A DNA stretch of 64,000 nucleotides from Beverwykella pulmonaria (Eukaryota > Ascomycota > Dothideomycetes > Pleosporales > Melanommataceae): contig BCHH01000005.1 in assembly GCA_001599595.1 (NCBI GenBank), forward strand, positions 3,016,971 to 3,080,970, given 5' to 3'. The notes below the pieces were generated by a model. That model did no database searches. It saw only the letters and a program-made list of their open reading frames with translations, and was not told the DNA's origin. Position 1 is the first letter of the stretch. Each line of letters opens with the position of its first letter. A program made the translations under genes and the position numbers. This document shows, piece after piece, positions 53,661 through 64,000 of the stretch.

Positions 53661-54909
53661 CATTATCCGTGCTTCTACAACGATCTCACTGTTGCGCTCT
53701 GTCGCCCACGCTTTGCGGCGAGCTTGCTTGCCGCGATTTGCTCCAGAGTGCGAGCGCTACGGCTGCCTTGGTGTTCCGTTCGGAACAGAGGGATGACATT
53801 CGCGCTTCGTAAGTGCTACGGCCTGGCCGACCTTGCATGACAACTCTGACCAATATATCGTGCAGCCCTCTACAACAACCGTCATCCCTTGTCCGCATCC
53901 ATCGTCATACGCCGGCCATGCCGCCCTCCACACCCTCCTTACGCGCTCGTCTTCGTTTGCCTCTCTTGGGACTACGCCCTTGTAATCATCAGCGTCTCTT
54001 CGTTTCATTCTTTGCATGCCTAATACCCCCGGATTCATCCTGCGTTACTCGAGCGGATTCGCATCGATTAGTATAGTATTTCCTTGCTCTCCGGGCCTCG
54101 TTGCGATAGCATATCCTTGCGAAAAAAAGTCTCTTACCCCTTGGCGTTACAATAGAATCGGATGGGCCTAGGCATGGATATCAAAACGGATTTTGTGTTT
54201 TATTGTCTTTTTTCGGGTTAGCATATCGGGGTAGATTTCCACCGCCTGCCTTCATTGGCCACATGGGCGTGTTTCCATTGTACTATATAGCACAGCGGGC
54301 TAACGGTGAACATTTGTTCATGACCAGTGCGCAACGAGTTTGCATTCACCGGATGGCTGTACCATGGGCGACGACGTTTGCTGTTTCTGCCTCTGGTAAT
54401 ATTTAGATGGGAAAGGATGGTGCCTGGATCTCGGAGCGCGCGTCCTACGACACGACCGCGGAAAATATTGAATAGACAGTCGTTTTAATTACAATATACA
54501 AGAGTTTATCTTCCCGCAATCACATCTCGTGTTCGTTTCTGGCTTTCGATAGTCGTGCGGTCGCACTCCTGGCGCCTTCGATCGCCGCCACTGGTCGATC
54601 GATGGGCTTTGGACGTCTCCCTGTGCAGCGTCCGATCTGTTTCGAGGCAGCGACAAGTGCCGACCCTTGCTTGTGCGACGCTGGAAGGCACTCTGCTCGT
54701 CGGTAACAGTCGCTCAGGAAAAAGTTCCGGCGGTGCATGGCTTGGGTTTGAGCAGCCGCCAGCCTTGGCACAGTGAAGTGGAGACAACTGCAACCACCCC
54801 ACACAACCCAACACATCTTTGAACGTCGCATACCAGCGCCCACGCGACCGCCCTGCAGCCATCCTATTCTCCAGCATCTCGTGCCCAACGTGCCAACACT
54901 GCTGCCACT
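53661..54909. other. Region before ARPC5
   Basis: Apart from the possible 3' exon noted for the small ORF, there is no supported gene. The last 200 bases are the C/A-rich promoter and leader of ARPC5. Confidence 0.4.
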
Positions 54910-55991
54910 ATGGCGACGCTCAACTGGCGCACCATCAACATTGACGCCCTGGACCCCGAGTCCCCCGCAAACTTCGACCTCAGCACACTTACCCCCGCTG
55001 TTGCGCCCGTCTCCACCGCCGACGTCCAGGCGCTCGCCGGCCAGATACGCCAGCTGCTCCGCGGCGGCGACAGCGAGGGCGCGCTGCAGGGCGCGCTGGA
55101 GAACCCGCCCTACGGAGCCGATGAGAGGGGAAAGGTACGTCGCAGCCTGCTACCTTGCCCTCCGTACACCTTCACCTTCTCCCTGCCTCGCCCGTAATAG
55201 CAGGACACTACCGTCGAATGTCTCTCTGCATCGGGGCAGCGCACCATGACCGTCGCGACCGTCGTTCGGGCCTCGGGCTTCCAACAACCGGGAGGCTGCT
55301 TCACTCCCTCACACAAGCCAACAAGCACACAAGCACACAAGAGGGGAAAACAAGGCTGACCATGGTTTCACTGGCCAATACAGGATGTCCATCTAACCAC
55401 CATTATCGAGATCCTCCAGTCCATCCGCCAGGCCGACATGTCGCCCATGCTCGGTCGTATCTATAAAGCTCCAGGTGGAACAGAGGCACTAGATGTACTC
55501 ATGAAGTATATGTACGCTGCGCTTCCCCAATTCAGCACCACGACCGTCTTGCACACTTCGAGCCATTGTGCACCTTCCCAGCCGTTCCCACTGAGCGCTT
55601 TTGGCTAACGGTGTGCTCTCATCCAGCTACAAGGGCATGGCACATACAAGCGCAGCGAGCACAGCAACCAAGATTACACCCCAGGCGACTGGCTTCTCGC
55701 AGGTGCACTCATCGCGATCTGGTGAAGGTGGAGGTCAAGCCATGAGCGTATTGCTCAGTTGGCACGAAAAGGTACAATCTGCAATTTCCTTCCCGTCGCA
55801 TCCCGCAGCGCATGCCACCCATAGGACATCTTTCCTATGCTTTTTGACACTTGAAAGACACCTCGCATTGTGCGAGCGCATAACTATATCACGTGCTCCT
55901 AACCTCATGTGCTGATATTGAATGACAGCTCGTGGAGATCGCAGGCCCTGGCTGCATAGTCAGGGTAATGACGGACCGACGGACGGTATGA
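54910..55991 (+). CDS. ARC15: Arp2/3 complex subunit 5 (p16-Arc)
   Basis: Four exons, 54910-55134, 55384-55511, 55627-55771 and 55929-55991, give 186 residues. ARPC5 is the small regulatory subunit of the Arp2/3 complex, which nucleates branched actin at endocytic sites. The product begins MATLNWRTINIDALDPES. It has a segment on reading DGALQGALENPP-like sequence (here EGALQGALENPPYG), DVHLTTIIEILQSIRQ, LDVLMKYIYKGMA rebuilt across intron 2, [28 protein letters not shown] at the end. That ending is typical of the family. Intron 1 is long for this genome (249 bases). Confidence 0.94.
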
Positions 55992-58493
55992 ACAGGCGTC
56001 CAACCACTATTCCTGCATAACAGCCGCGACCGTCAACGTGCGCAGTTGGAGCGTCGAGGAACGCGGATTCAGTTCTTAGTTTCATACCCTAACCAGCTCC
56101 CAAACCCAGCCGCAGACGGCCAAAAAGTAAATCCTAAATGAAACAAAATCAGGTCCCACGTTACGTCACGACACATCCATATCCTATCGTATCAGCGCTC
56201 GCATGCATCATTCTGTTTCCCCGTCCGCACTGTGCAAACCAAGTATTACCATTATTCCTGCCATGATATAACCGCACAGCAAGAAATTTTCACTCATCCG
56301 GGAGCCCGGTCCCTGCAATCCTTGTGATTGCTGCTAATAAAGCACTGACTACCCCTTTTCAGCCATTTCGAATGTTCTTCAGCCTTATTCTATACAACCA
56401 TGACCCCGGTCTACTTTCTCACTTTCGACAGTCCTTGCGAGCAGGGGAACGGGATGATAGCTGCTAGCACCGCTTACGAATGCCCGAATCGCGTTACGGC
56501 GACATAGACGCGGCAAAGCTTCCATAGTTCCACGCACAAGCGCAGGGCTTGTAGCGCGGCCGGTAGTCGACCTGGAATAGGAAACTGAGTTTGGGATCTT
56601 AATTCTCGTGAAACAACTGTCAAACTGAATAGCTTTAGTTGCGTTGCAGTGCAGTTCAGGTGCTTCTCACATGTCGCTTGCGTAGTTTCGCCGCAAACCG
56701 TTAGGGTTCAGCTGGACAGCTTAGCCTTCGTTCCATGCAAGCTTCGCCCCCTGTGGCTCCTCCCGAACTGCCTTCTAGAATGGATTAAAAGTGGAGTCGG
56801 GTTTATGCATAGGGCTGTGATGGTATCCACGTTTGTTCCTTCATCACTTGCACACGCAACCTCGTTAGGGACTGAAACCGAGGCTCTCTATATTATATCG
56901 CATGCTCTCCCTGCCTTGGTCGAGCACCGTCCAGATATATCGTACGAAGCATGCGATATATCTCCTTCTGCCTGTATGCCTGTATGTAAGTAGGATTTGC
57001 GGATACCTTGTGCAAGTACCACATGGGCATTATGCATATCAGGGCAATTATTCTCGCAACAGCGATGCCCCTCGCCCAGTAGTGGAGAACATCTAATTCC
57101 AGGGTCCATCTCTTACGATGGCGCTTTGGGTCTTTGCCTCAGGTCGTTCCTCTTGCCTCTGACAGACCAGCTTCGCATGTTGAAAGTCGTTCGACCTCGA
57201 TCAAATTCCTCATGCGCAAAAGCGAACTTGACTCGATTGCCATGCGCTACAAACTCTAACTCATTGTTGTTCGGTTCCTGGACGTCTGCAACGCATCAGC
57301 ATCAACGTGGGTCCAAGTTCAACGGTTTCCGGCAACCGTTCCCTTCGCCTCGCACCGCGCCGCGTCTCATCATATCGCATGATGAGAGTCGTCGGTTGAG
57401 GAGTCATCGCACGCCACAGCCACGCGGTGCTAGAAACATTTCCTTCGTCTGCTCCAACGGCATAGGAACGCATGCATCGCACGTTCGCACGCTTTCCCTG
57501 ACACATGGCACCGGTGCTCATCCCGGTGACATATCAAATGTCCGAAGTCGAGGGTCCATTTCCCTTCCTCCCCGATGGAACGTGCGTGGAATGATGGGAC
57601 GTGTGTGCGCTTAGGCGTTATGGGTTCTAAAAGAGTAGAAAGCTGTTGCCCGTGCTAGTGTAAGGTAAGGGGATGGGATGGGGTGGAGTGATAGTGGGTT
57701 GTAGATCTGGAAATTGTTTGAGAATTGTGCGAAGGGGTGAGATCGAAGCGGCGGTGGGATGGACGAATTGAGAAAGAATGATAATCTCTGGCCTCGACTT
57801 CTAACGGAAGAGCAAGTACTCTGAGGTGGGTATGTTAACTGCTCACACAGAGTGTGAAACGGTCCGGTAAGAATCGGCGAAAGAGATAGACGGATAGGTA
57901 GATCGAAGTGCATTCGATTAAATGTATTATTGTTCATGGCAGACAGAGAGGTAGAGAAGCTTGCAACGGTGAACCGCAAACGGTACCTGAGTCGCTGGGC
58001 GCTGTTGTACGTACACGGGCTCAGCAAAGGAAGAGAGACTCCCACCAGTGCTCGAGGGAAACCACTCACGACAAGCGCTGCCCTATGCGATACGAATGGC
58101 TCCATATATACATGATCATCTCCATTGAGAAAAATATAGATATCGCTCAATAGCAAAACTTCAGGAGTCGTTCAAGGACTTGCTCACAGGGACTGTAAAA
58201 CGTATGCAGACTCGACCAACTTCATGGGGCCTGGTACTCACCTCTCTATCTCTCTCTGTGTCGACGAAAGCAACGTTCTCCAAGTACCACGACGCAGGTT
58301 CACTGTCCAAAAGTCTTGCTCAACAAAAGTCTTGCTCAATTCTAGGTAGTATCTCATCTGCCTACGGCTATTGACCGGGCCTTGTATGCCGCGAATAATC
58401 AGGCTACTTGCTGTACAGCACCATGGAGATTCATTGAAGTATGTTTTGTGAACGAGAATGCTAGCCCATACCACAAATCTCTCCAATCCCCCA
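55992..58493. other. Intergenic region of about 2.5 kb
   Basis: Convergent gap between ARPC5 and the MFS gene. Frames of about 180-205 residues exist on both strands (57611-58156 minus, 56997-57614 plus), but their sequences are Ser/Arg/Pro-rich without domain motifs, and I see no splice links. No RNA gene was recognised. Confidence 0.4.
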
Positions 58494-60304
58494 TCAATAC
58501 TTAAACCTAAAATCCAACCTCTTATTTCCCTCTTTCTCTCTTCCTATAGTATCATTCTGATACTCGACCCTCTCCTCATTCCCCATGGTCTCCCACACTT
58601 TCTCCTTCCTCCTATTCAGCAACCTCAACCACTCTCTCTCCACCAAAAACACCACCACAGAGAGCGCGCAGATAGAAATCAAGACCGTGTTGCTTTGCTT
58701 GTAGTACGGTGCGTCGTACGCGCGGTAGATCTGCGAGCTGATCAGAGACCCGATTTGCACGATGACGTTGTAGGTTGCTGCTGTGATGGCGCGTTTTTTC
58801 ACGTCAAAGGTGTTTTCGGATATCCAGGCCGAGACGATGGGGTGGAAGTAGGGGTCTAGAATGCTCAGTGTCTGTCGATGGCGAACTGGAGTTGAAGAAA
58901 ACTTACAGCCGGAAATCAGAGTAATGAGCGAGAATCGAGACCACTCCCTCCCGCCATCCGGAATCGTTAGCAGAGCCGCTAATAGCGGTAGAATCCAGAA
59001 CTCGCCGAATACACAGTGGAAAGTCCGTTCGTTGAAGAACTCACTGCTATATGCCAGCCCCAACATAGTGATGATCTGCAGAACAGCCGAGGGAATTGTG
59101 AGCATATTGGAATCGAATCTCGAGAAGCCGAGGCGCTTCAAGGAAAGGGTCAAGTAGGCCTGAACTGGGCTTGCCGGGATATAAGCAATGAGGCCGATGA
59201 AGTAGAGTCCCCACATTGAGGAGTCGCTCCATGCGGCTTTGATGTCGGCGAAGGTGGCGGGTTCTTTGAGCGCGGTGAGGCCTTTGGCTGGGTCGTCACG
59301 GAGGATGCGGTTCGTCATTATGACTTCCTCTCTTTCGGTGTACCATGGCTTGCGGAATAGGACGCCTTTGGTGTTGGTCGGCGAGGATGGAAGGTAGAAA
59401 AAGCTCTGCAGTCATGTCAGTTTCCCCCCTTCATTCTAAAGAAGGAAAAATGCTCACGATAGCCCCAATAACGAACGTCAATAGTCCTTCGAGAAGAAAC
59501 AGCCAAAACCACCCCGAGTGGCCCTTTACGCCTCGCATCTCTAAGATACCCGCAGCAAGCAGTGCGGAGATGACTCTCGCGACGTTGATCGTAGACCAAA
59601 AGCATGCCAGACGCACTGATAGCTCTTTCGACTTGTAGAAGTAGGTCGCGAAGAGAATCACGCCGGGGATGAAGCCACCTTCGCAAGCGCCAATCAAAGC
59701 GCGGGTGATGTAGAAGGTGGTCCTGTCGTGCATCCATGCTTGGGCCCATGCTGGTTATTGTTAATGCCTGTTCGAGGAAGGAAGAAGGGACTGAGACGTA
59801 CACACTGTGCTCCAAAGCACCATCATGGTGGGCAAGATATACTTGAACCCGTATCGCTTGGTGAGAAACTGGACTGGAAACTCGGCTGTCAAGAATGCAA
59901 GAAGCTGAATAGTCGTTCCGTTGTTGTAGTCGTCTGTTGTAAGCCCCAAGTCTGCTAGCAGGTTATCGGCTGTTGCATTTGACAAGTTGCCTCGATCGAG
60001 CTGCAGACCGAAGAACTGCCAAAGTTAGACGAAAATCTTGAAGTTGAGGGGAAAAAAAAAAGCATACCATAACGCAAAGCCAGCCCAACAGAAGGAAATC
60101 CGTCTTCCTAACGATTTTCCGCTCCTCCTCCACCGTCCACGTGGCGCCAGGGTCATACCGATGTCTGCCTTCGTAGGATTCGTGAGGCGGAAGTGCGTCA
60201 GAGAGGTTCTCGCGTCCGATTCGAGTCGCTGTCAATTGGGAAGAAGCTGGGCGATCGTGCTCACTCGGCACCTTCTTCTCCGTCTCGTTGAATTCCTTGC
60301 TCAT
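58494..60304 (-). CDS. MFS anion:cation symporter (Dal5/allantoate permease type)
   Basis: Five exons on the minus strand, 60304-60068, 60015-59802, 59750-59458, 59405-58907 and 58855-58494, give 534 residues. About 12 membrane segments are visible. The N-terminal cytosolic tail is charged and followed by KTDFLLLGWLCVMFFGLQLDRGNLSNA, with the DRxNLxNA signature of this family. Others are ALIGACEGGFIPGVILF in segment 4, LACFWSTINVARVISALLAAGI, and SGYPYFHPIVSAWISENT, rebuilt across the last intron. Members import organic anions such as allantoate, nicotinate, pantothenate or small peptides; the substrate cannot be told here. The exon 2/3 junction was chosen to keep frame and gives VSWAQAW. Confidence 0.92.
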
Positions 60305-61297
60305 CTTGGCTGGCCTTGTCGTCTAAAGTAGGACCACACAACAAGACTCTAGTGAGAGGTATGGAGACTTTATAATTGGCTTGCGGACAAGGTCGATAAA
60401 CACTCCAGTCCATAGACTCGGAAGTTTGCATCCTCGCATCCCAGCTCTTCCTCCCTCTTCAGTGATGCCATTGGCACCATGCCTAAGCCAACCTTGAAAG
60501 CCATACTTTTCACCTATCACGTCTCTTGCTCTTGCCCACTCTCCTAAAGAACCTCAAGCCAGCGTCTGCCCATTTACCGATTCTGATCTCATTCCGTGCC
60601 GCGGTTCCTGTAAACTCGTGAAGCTGAGAATTTTAATTAATTTTTGGCAGGGGTTTTTGGAAGACGTTGCGGGGGATGGGCAAGGGTCTGCCCCACTTAT
60701 CCTGGTTGACGTCAACTTTGGGAGAATTGCGCGACTGATAAAGAGCGACACTGCTCAAGAGATCTCGGAAATGTATTGATTGGGTTACTGCGGGCTTGTA
60801 TGCCTGTCCTACAAACCGCAACGCGGTGTGAGGGTGTAAAGAGCGCAAAAGGCGTTATAGCGAGATCCGGCTAAATTGGTATATTCGTACATCAATCCCA
60901 TGCGTCGACCGCCTGCGAAGGGGGGTTTCGGGGTTCTGTGCTCGCTTGTTCAGTAGGATTGGCTGAGAGCGGAATGCATCGCGATGGACAGATTTCTGGG
61001 GTCGATGGGAAGATCAACATGGAGCCGAACAGTCAAGAGTGAATGAAGAATGGATGGTGGAGTGAATGGACGCGCACGTGACAGGTACACCGACGAGCGG
61101 TCCGTGCGCCGGCTCGTTGCCGCGGAAAGAGCCTTAGTGATCAGCCATGACGTCTAAACAACAAACCGCTTCATCCAACCTCGCGCTCCCACAGCACAAG
61201 CTTCTGAGGCGCGCATCCTCCTCTTTTTCTCCTGCGCCGACTCCGCCACTCCTTACCGTTTTTCCTACTGTACCTTCTCTACTACCGCGTTTCTGAC
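60305..61297. promoter_or_regulatory. Divergent intergenic region of the MFS gene and a membrane-protein gene
   Basis: Nearly 1 kb between divergent starts. No coding frame of note is seen. The stretch around 60640-60870 has short frames only. Confidence 0.4.
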
Positions 61298-62341
61298 ATG
61301 GCGCCATCGACCATGGTCAACCGCGCGCCGCCTGTTGTCGTCCCCCACAGCGCGCCTCCGCGATCGAGGCTTCCGCGGCCTCTGCGTGTGCTGATTCTGT
61401 TTGTGCTCACGCTGGGCTTGCAGACGGCCCTCTGGTCGGGCGTCGCTCCCGTTCTCGGCAACGAGCTCGGGGCCATCAGCAAGACGCACGATAATTTGCT
61501 GCACCCGTTTGCGCATCTTGCCTACAAGGTCGTCATCGTCGGGCTGGGATGGAGTCTGGACTACGACTGTAAGCCCCTCTACGTGCGGAGCGCGACCATT
61601 TCCTGACCCCTCTGTCTACCAGATATTGATATTGGCGCCCTCACCCTGGTCACGAATGCCCCGTTCGTGTACCTCTTGACCACGTACTACGACGTCTCCC
61701 TCGCTACGGTCGCCGCCTTCATCCACATCGAAGTCATCTCGATCGCCCTCCCGACGTTCCTCTTGCGCCCGCAGTCCAAGATCCACGACCCGAACGCCCC
61801 GCTCCGCAACCGATTCCTGCTCAACAGCTTCCAGGTGCAAACCTCTACCTCGCTTCTCGCCATCGGAGTATACGTCACCGTGATATGGGCGGCTCAGAAG
61901 AGTGGGGTATTGAATCCATTCCTGATCACCCACTTTGATGTTCCCACGCTCGAAATCGCGCATGCCGAGACACCGCTCTCCCTCGCGTGGAAAGTCTTCG
62001 TGGCAGGCATGGCCGCGAAGACGTTCCTGCTCAACCCTTCGATTGGCGCCGCGACCGGCTCTGCCACGCCAGTGCATCCATTTGATCCTGCTACCGCGAC
62101 CTTGCCAGAGACGCTCAAGCAGAATGTGTGGTTTTTCAGCAGGCGCACCAGGACACTGATCCGCCAGACCTCCGTCTTGTCTGCGTTTCTGCTCGCGAAT
62201 ACCGTCCAGCGCACTCTGACTCTCCAAGGCGCAGACGTGGTTGGCGGAGTGGGATATGCTGGCGTGTGGATCTTGGCTACTGTGATTTGCGCGGGGTGGT
62301 GGACCTGGGTGGGGGACACTGATTCGGACACGGAAATTTGA
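61298..62341 (+). CDS. Multi-pass membrane protein of unknown function
   Basis: Two exons, 61298-61568 and 61623-62341, give 329 residues. The start MAPSTMVNRAPP may be replaced by the Met five residues on. Hydrophobic segments lie at about 29-50, 72-90, 96-112, 116-132, 151-170, 203-220, 262-280 and 297-315, so it is a polytopic membrane protein. A conserved-looking stretch is DNLLHPFAHLAYKVVIVGLGWSLDYDYIDIGA, rebuilt across the intron. A Pro/Arg-rich N-terminus probably faces the cytosol. I do not recognise the family. Confidence 0.75.
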
Positions 62342-63360
62342 GCGAAGGCGAAATTAAGACACAGAAGCATGCGCTTCTGATCAGGACCTATTCTATCTTC
62401 TCGACGTCATATGGGGTTCACATTGCAGGACGTTTCTCGGGCACTGGATATATTGGAAGCAGGAGTTTTCGTAATTTGGGACTGATCAAGTCGGGAATGA
62501 GATGAAATACACAGGAGAGATTGCCAGCGTTCTAAGATACCAGCCTACCTACATAGCGTTCCAAAGAATACATTTTCCTCATCCTCTCCGTGCATGGGTA
62601 ATTTTGAGCCCCTGCGCCGGAATCGTCAAGCTCCACTAAGCATCCCAAGCTTTCTAGGCCTGGCCCCAAAGCTTACCACCTACAAACTATCGGTAAGGCG
62701 AGATCAGATGATATGAGAACATGACTGAGCGGTATGCTGTGCTACTGACAAAATGAATTTGCTTCCATCCAATATGCGCGCAATCCATATACAGTAGCAC
62801 TCTCCTTATTCACATAAATGTGAGTAAGCAGCCAGTCGCTCGGCGCATGTTGATGCGCCGCTCGCACTTGGCTCGCACTCGCTCGGCGGGGCGCTCTGAC
62901 GTCACATCTCGACCACATCTCGAATCGCGTGCGGCGAACATGAGCACGACGAATAATAGACAAGCTTCGCAGACCCTGATTTGCCAGGCGCGTGGCGCCG
63001 GCTTTGTTCGGATCAGCCATGGCGCTGATAAATGCTAGATCCGAGGGGATAAACTGATGTGTGGTTGGGATAGAGTATGAGGTGATCAACTTCCGGGGAG
63101 GCCCTGTCGTGGGAGGAGAAGATGAAAAAGTCTGAGGCGCCCATGATCTGATTTGGTTCTTTTGGTTATTTTTTGAAAAGAGCGAAAGGCTGCACAGGCA
63201 CATTCCAGAGCTTCCTCAAACACAAGAAGGCGCATCCGTCCCCTCCACCTGCAAGACATCTTTGCGTTTCCGGTCGGCGAGCCCTATATACCCACACCGG
63301 CATCACGAGACATACTTCCGGCCAATCCTAACACCACAATACGTATTCTCGATATACGAG
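62342..63360. other. Intergenic region
   Basis: About 1 kb between genes on the plus strand. A minus-strand frame at 62742-63203 has no motif. Several CGCTCGCACTCG-like runs occur near 62840-62890. The final 100 bases before 63361 look like a leader. Confidence 0.4.
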
Positions 63361-64000
63361 ATGGCGATAATATGGGGCTTAGACCTGCGCGAAATGCAAT
63401 GGAGCAAGTTCGGCAACAGTTACATGTGGAATACGGAGTACCATCGGCGCCGAACAAAGTTCATTGTCTATCAGATCGCCATGATATGCTGCGTTGTGAG
63501 CGAGAGTCTAGGGACGGCTGCCCTTTCTGGTAATGGCCCCAACCCTCCACATCCCCCACCTTCATCGTATACATAGTGGGCTGATATTTACTTGATGCAT
63601 AGATTACGTCGACCAGCAAGAATTCGTCTCCAACCTAAATCCTAACGTCACCGTCCACAACAACGACTTCATCGGCATCGCCAGCTATAACGTCTTCGTC
63701 GGCATATATGTCGCGACCATTTTCGGGTCCGCATTCTTCTTTGATCTGTTCTGGCCCGAGCGGCATGAGTCTCCCAGCGTAAAACTGGCGTGGAAGATCT
63801 GTTCGGTGCTGGCGTGCATGTTCACGCTGTCGTCGGCGCTGGCGATCACCGTCATCGTAGCGAGGAACAGCGCGTATGTGACAGGCACGAATGCTGCCGA
63901 GGCGCAGAGATTGTTGGCTGAATATGGCGGGAGTCCGCTCCAGTATAGGGATAATGGAAGGGCGATTGCGAGTGTGGTTTTTGAGTGGCCGGGGATGGTG
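63361..64000 (+). CDS. Membrane protein of unknown function, 3' end outside the window
   Basis: Two exons are visible, 63361-63529 and 63603-64000, and the frame is still open at the window end. About 188 residues can be read. The start is MAIIWGLDLREMQW. Three hydrophobic segments are seen: ICCVV...GTAAL near residue 45, FVGIYVATIFGSAFFFDLF near 90, and ICSVLACMFTLSSALAITVIV near 122-142. It looks like a fungal plasma-membrane or secretory-pathway protein with a loop bearing NVTV, a possible N-glycosylation site. Family not recognised. Confidence 0.7.

Noticed and set aside
56997..57614. 205-codon plus-strand frame between ARPC5 and the MFS gene
   Set aside because: Ser/Arg/Pro-rich composition, no motifs, no leader or splice support; typical of random GC-rich frames.
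57611..58156. 181-codon minus-strand frame
   Set aside because: No domain signal and it abuts the previous chance frame; no supporting promoter or intron pattern.
1..64000. tRNA, 5S rRNA and CRISPR arrays
   Set aside because: I looked for B-box-like GGTTCGANTCC on both strands, the dispersed fungal 5S pattern and regularly spaced repeats. None was found by eye, though a tRNA scan could still find a divergent one.

Overview
This window is nuclear DNA of a filamentous ascomycete (Pezizomycotina; Dothideomycetes is my best guess, low confidence). The basis is short GT-AG introns of about 45-70 bases with CTAAC/CTGAC branch points, compact genes on both strands, fungus-specific families (Zn2Cys6 factor, F-box proteins, an allantoate-type MFS carrier, a homeodomain plus C2H2 factor) and an AT-rich transposon block with a RIP-like look. 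All exon structures below were read by eye from splice signals, frame continuity and family motifs.

Left arm (1-20.7 kb) is conserved housekeeping sequence: 3' part of TEF1, a short-chain dehydrogenase, an adaptor-like protein with DPF and acidic-tryptophan motifs, a PAS-domain kinase (Psk type), a homeodomain/C2H2 factor, RNA polymerase III subunit Rpc11 divergent from the Rps3 chaperone Yar1, the splicing factor SF3B5/Ysf3 divergent from a coiled-coil orphan, and an epoxide hydrolase.

Accessory island (about 20.7-31.1 kb). It holds an apparently intact four-exon Crinkler/RHS-like gene (SAM-like domain, P-loop NTPase, restriction-endonuclease-like C-terminus), a LINE relic, and a three-level nest of transposons. 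A 5'-truncated LINE (27728-28411, poly-A tail, 12-bp target duplication) sits in a hAT element (25645-29412, terminal inverted repeats, 8-bp duplication CCTTCCTT). The hAT element sits in a Tc1/mariner element (24875-30498, 36-bp inverted repeats, TA duplication). The hAT core is AT-rich and TpA-rich while the nested LINE is not, which suggests an order of events.

Middle (31-45.7 kb) is gene-dense again: a class III CoA-transferase divergent from a Zn2Cys6 regulator with a probable GC-AG intron, a protein with four SANT-like segments, two F-box proteins, a FIT/Scs3 lipid-droplet protein, and a Rab5-type GTPase with an acidic insertion.

Right part (45.7-64 kb) begins with about 9 kb in which I can support no conserved gene, apart from a weak spliced small-ORF candidate. 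Then come ARPC5 (Arp2/3 complex), an MFS anion permease, a multi-pass membrane protein and a membrane protein cut by the window end. The genes do not form one pathway; the unusual content is the Crinkler-like gene beside the dated transposon nest.
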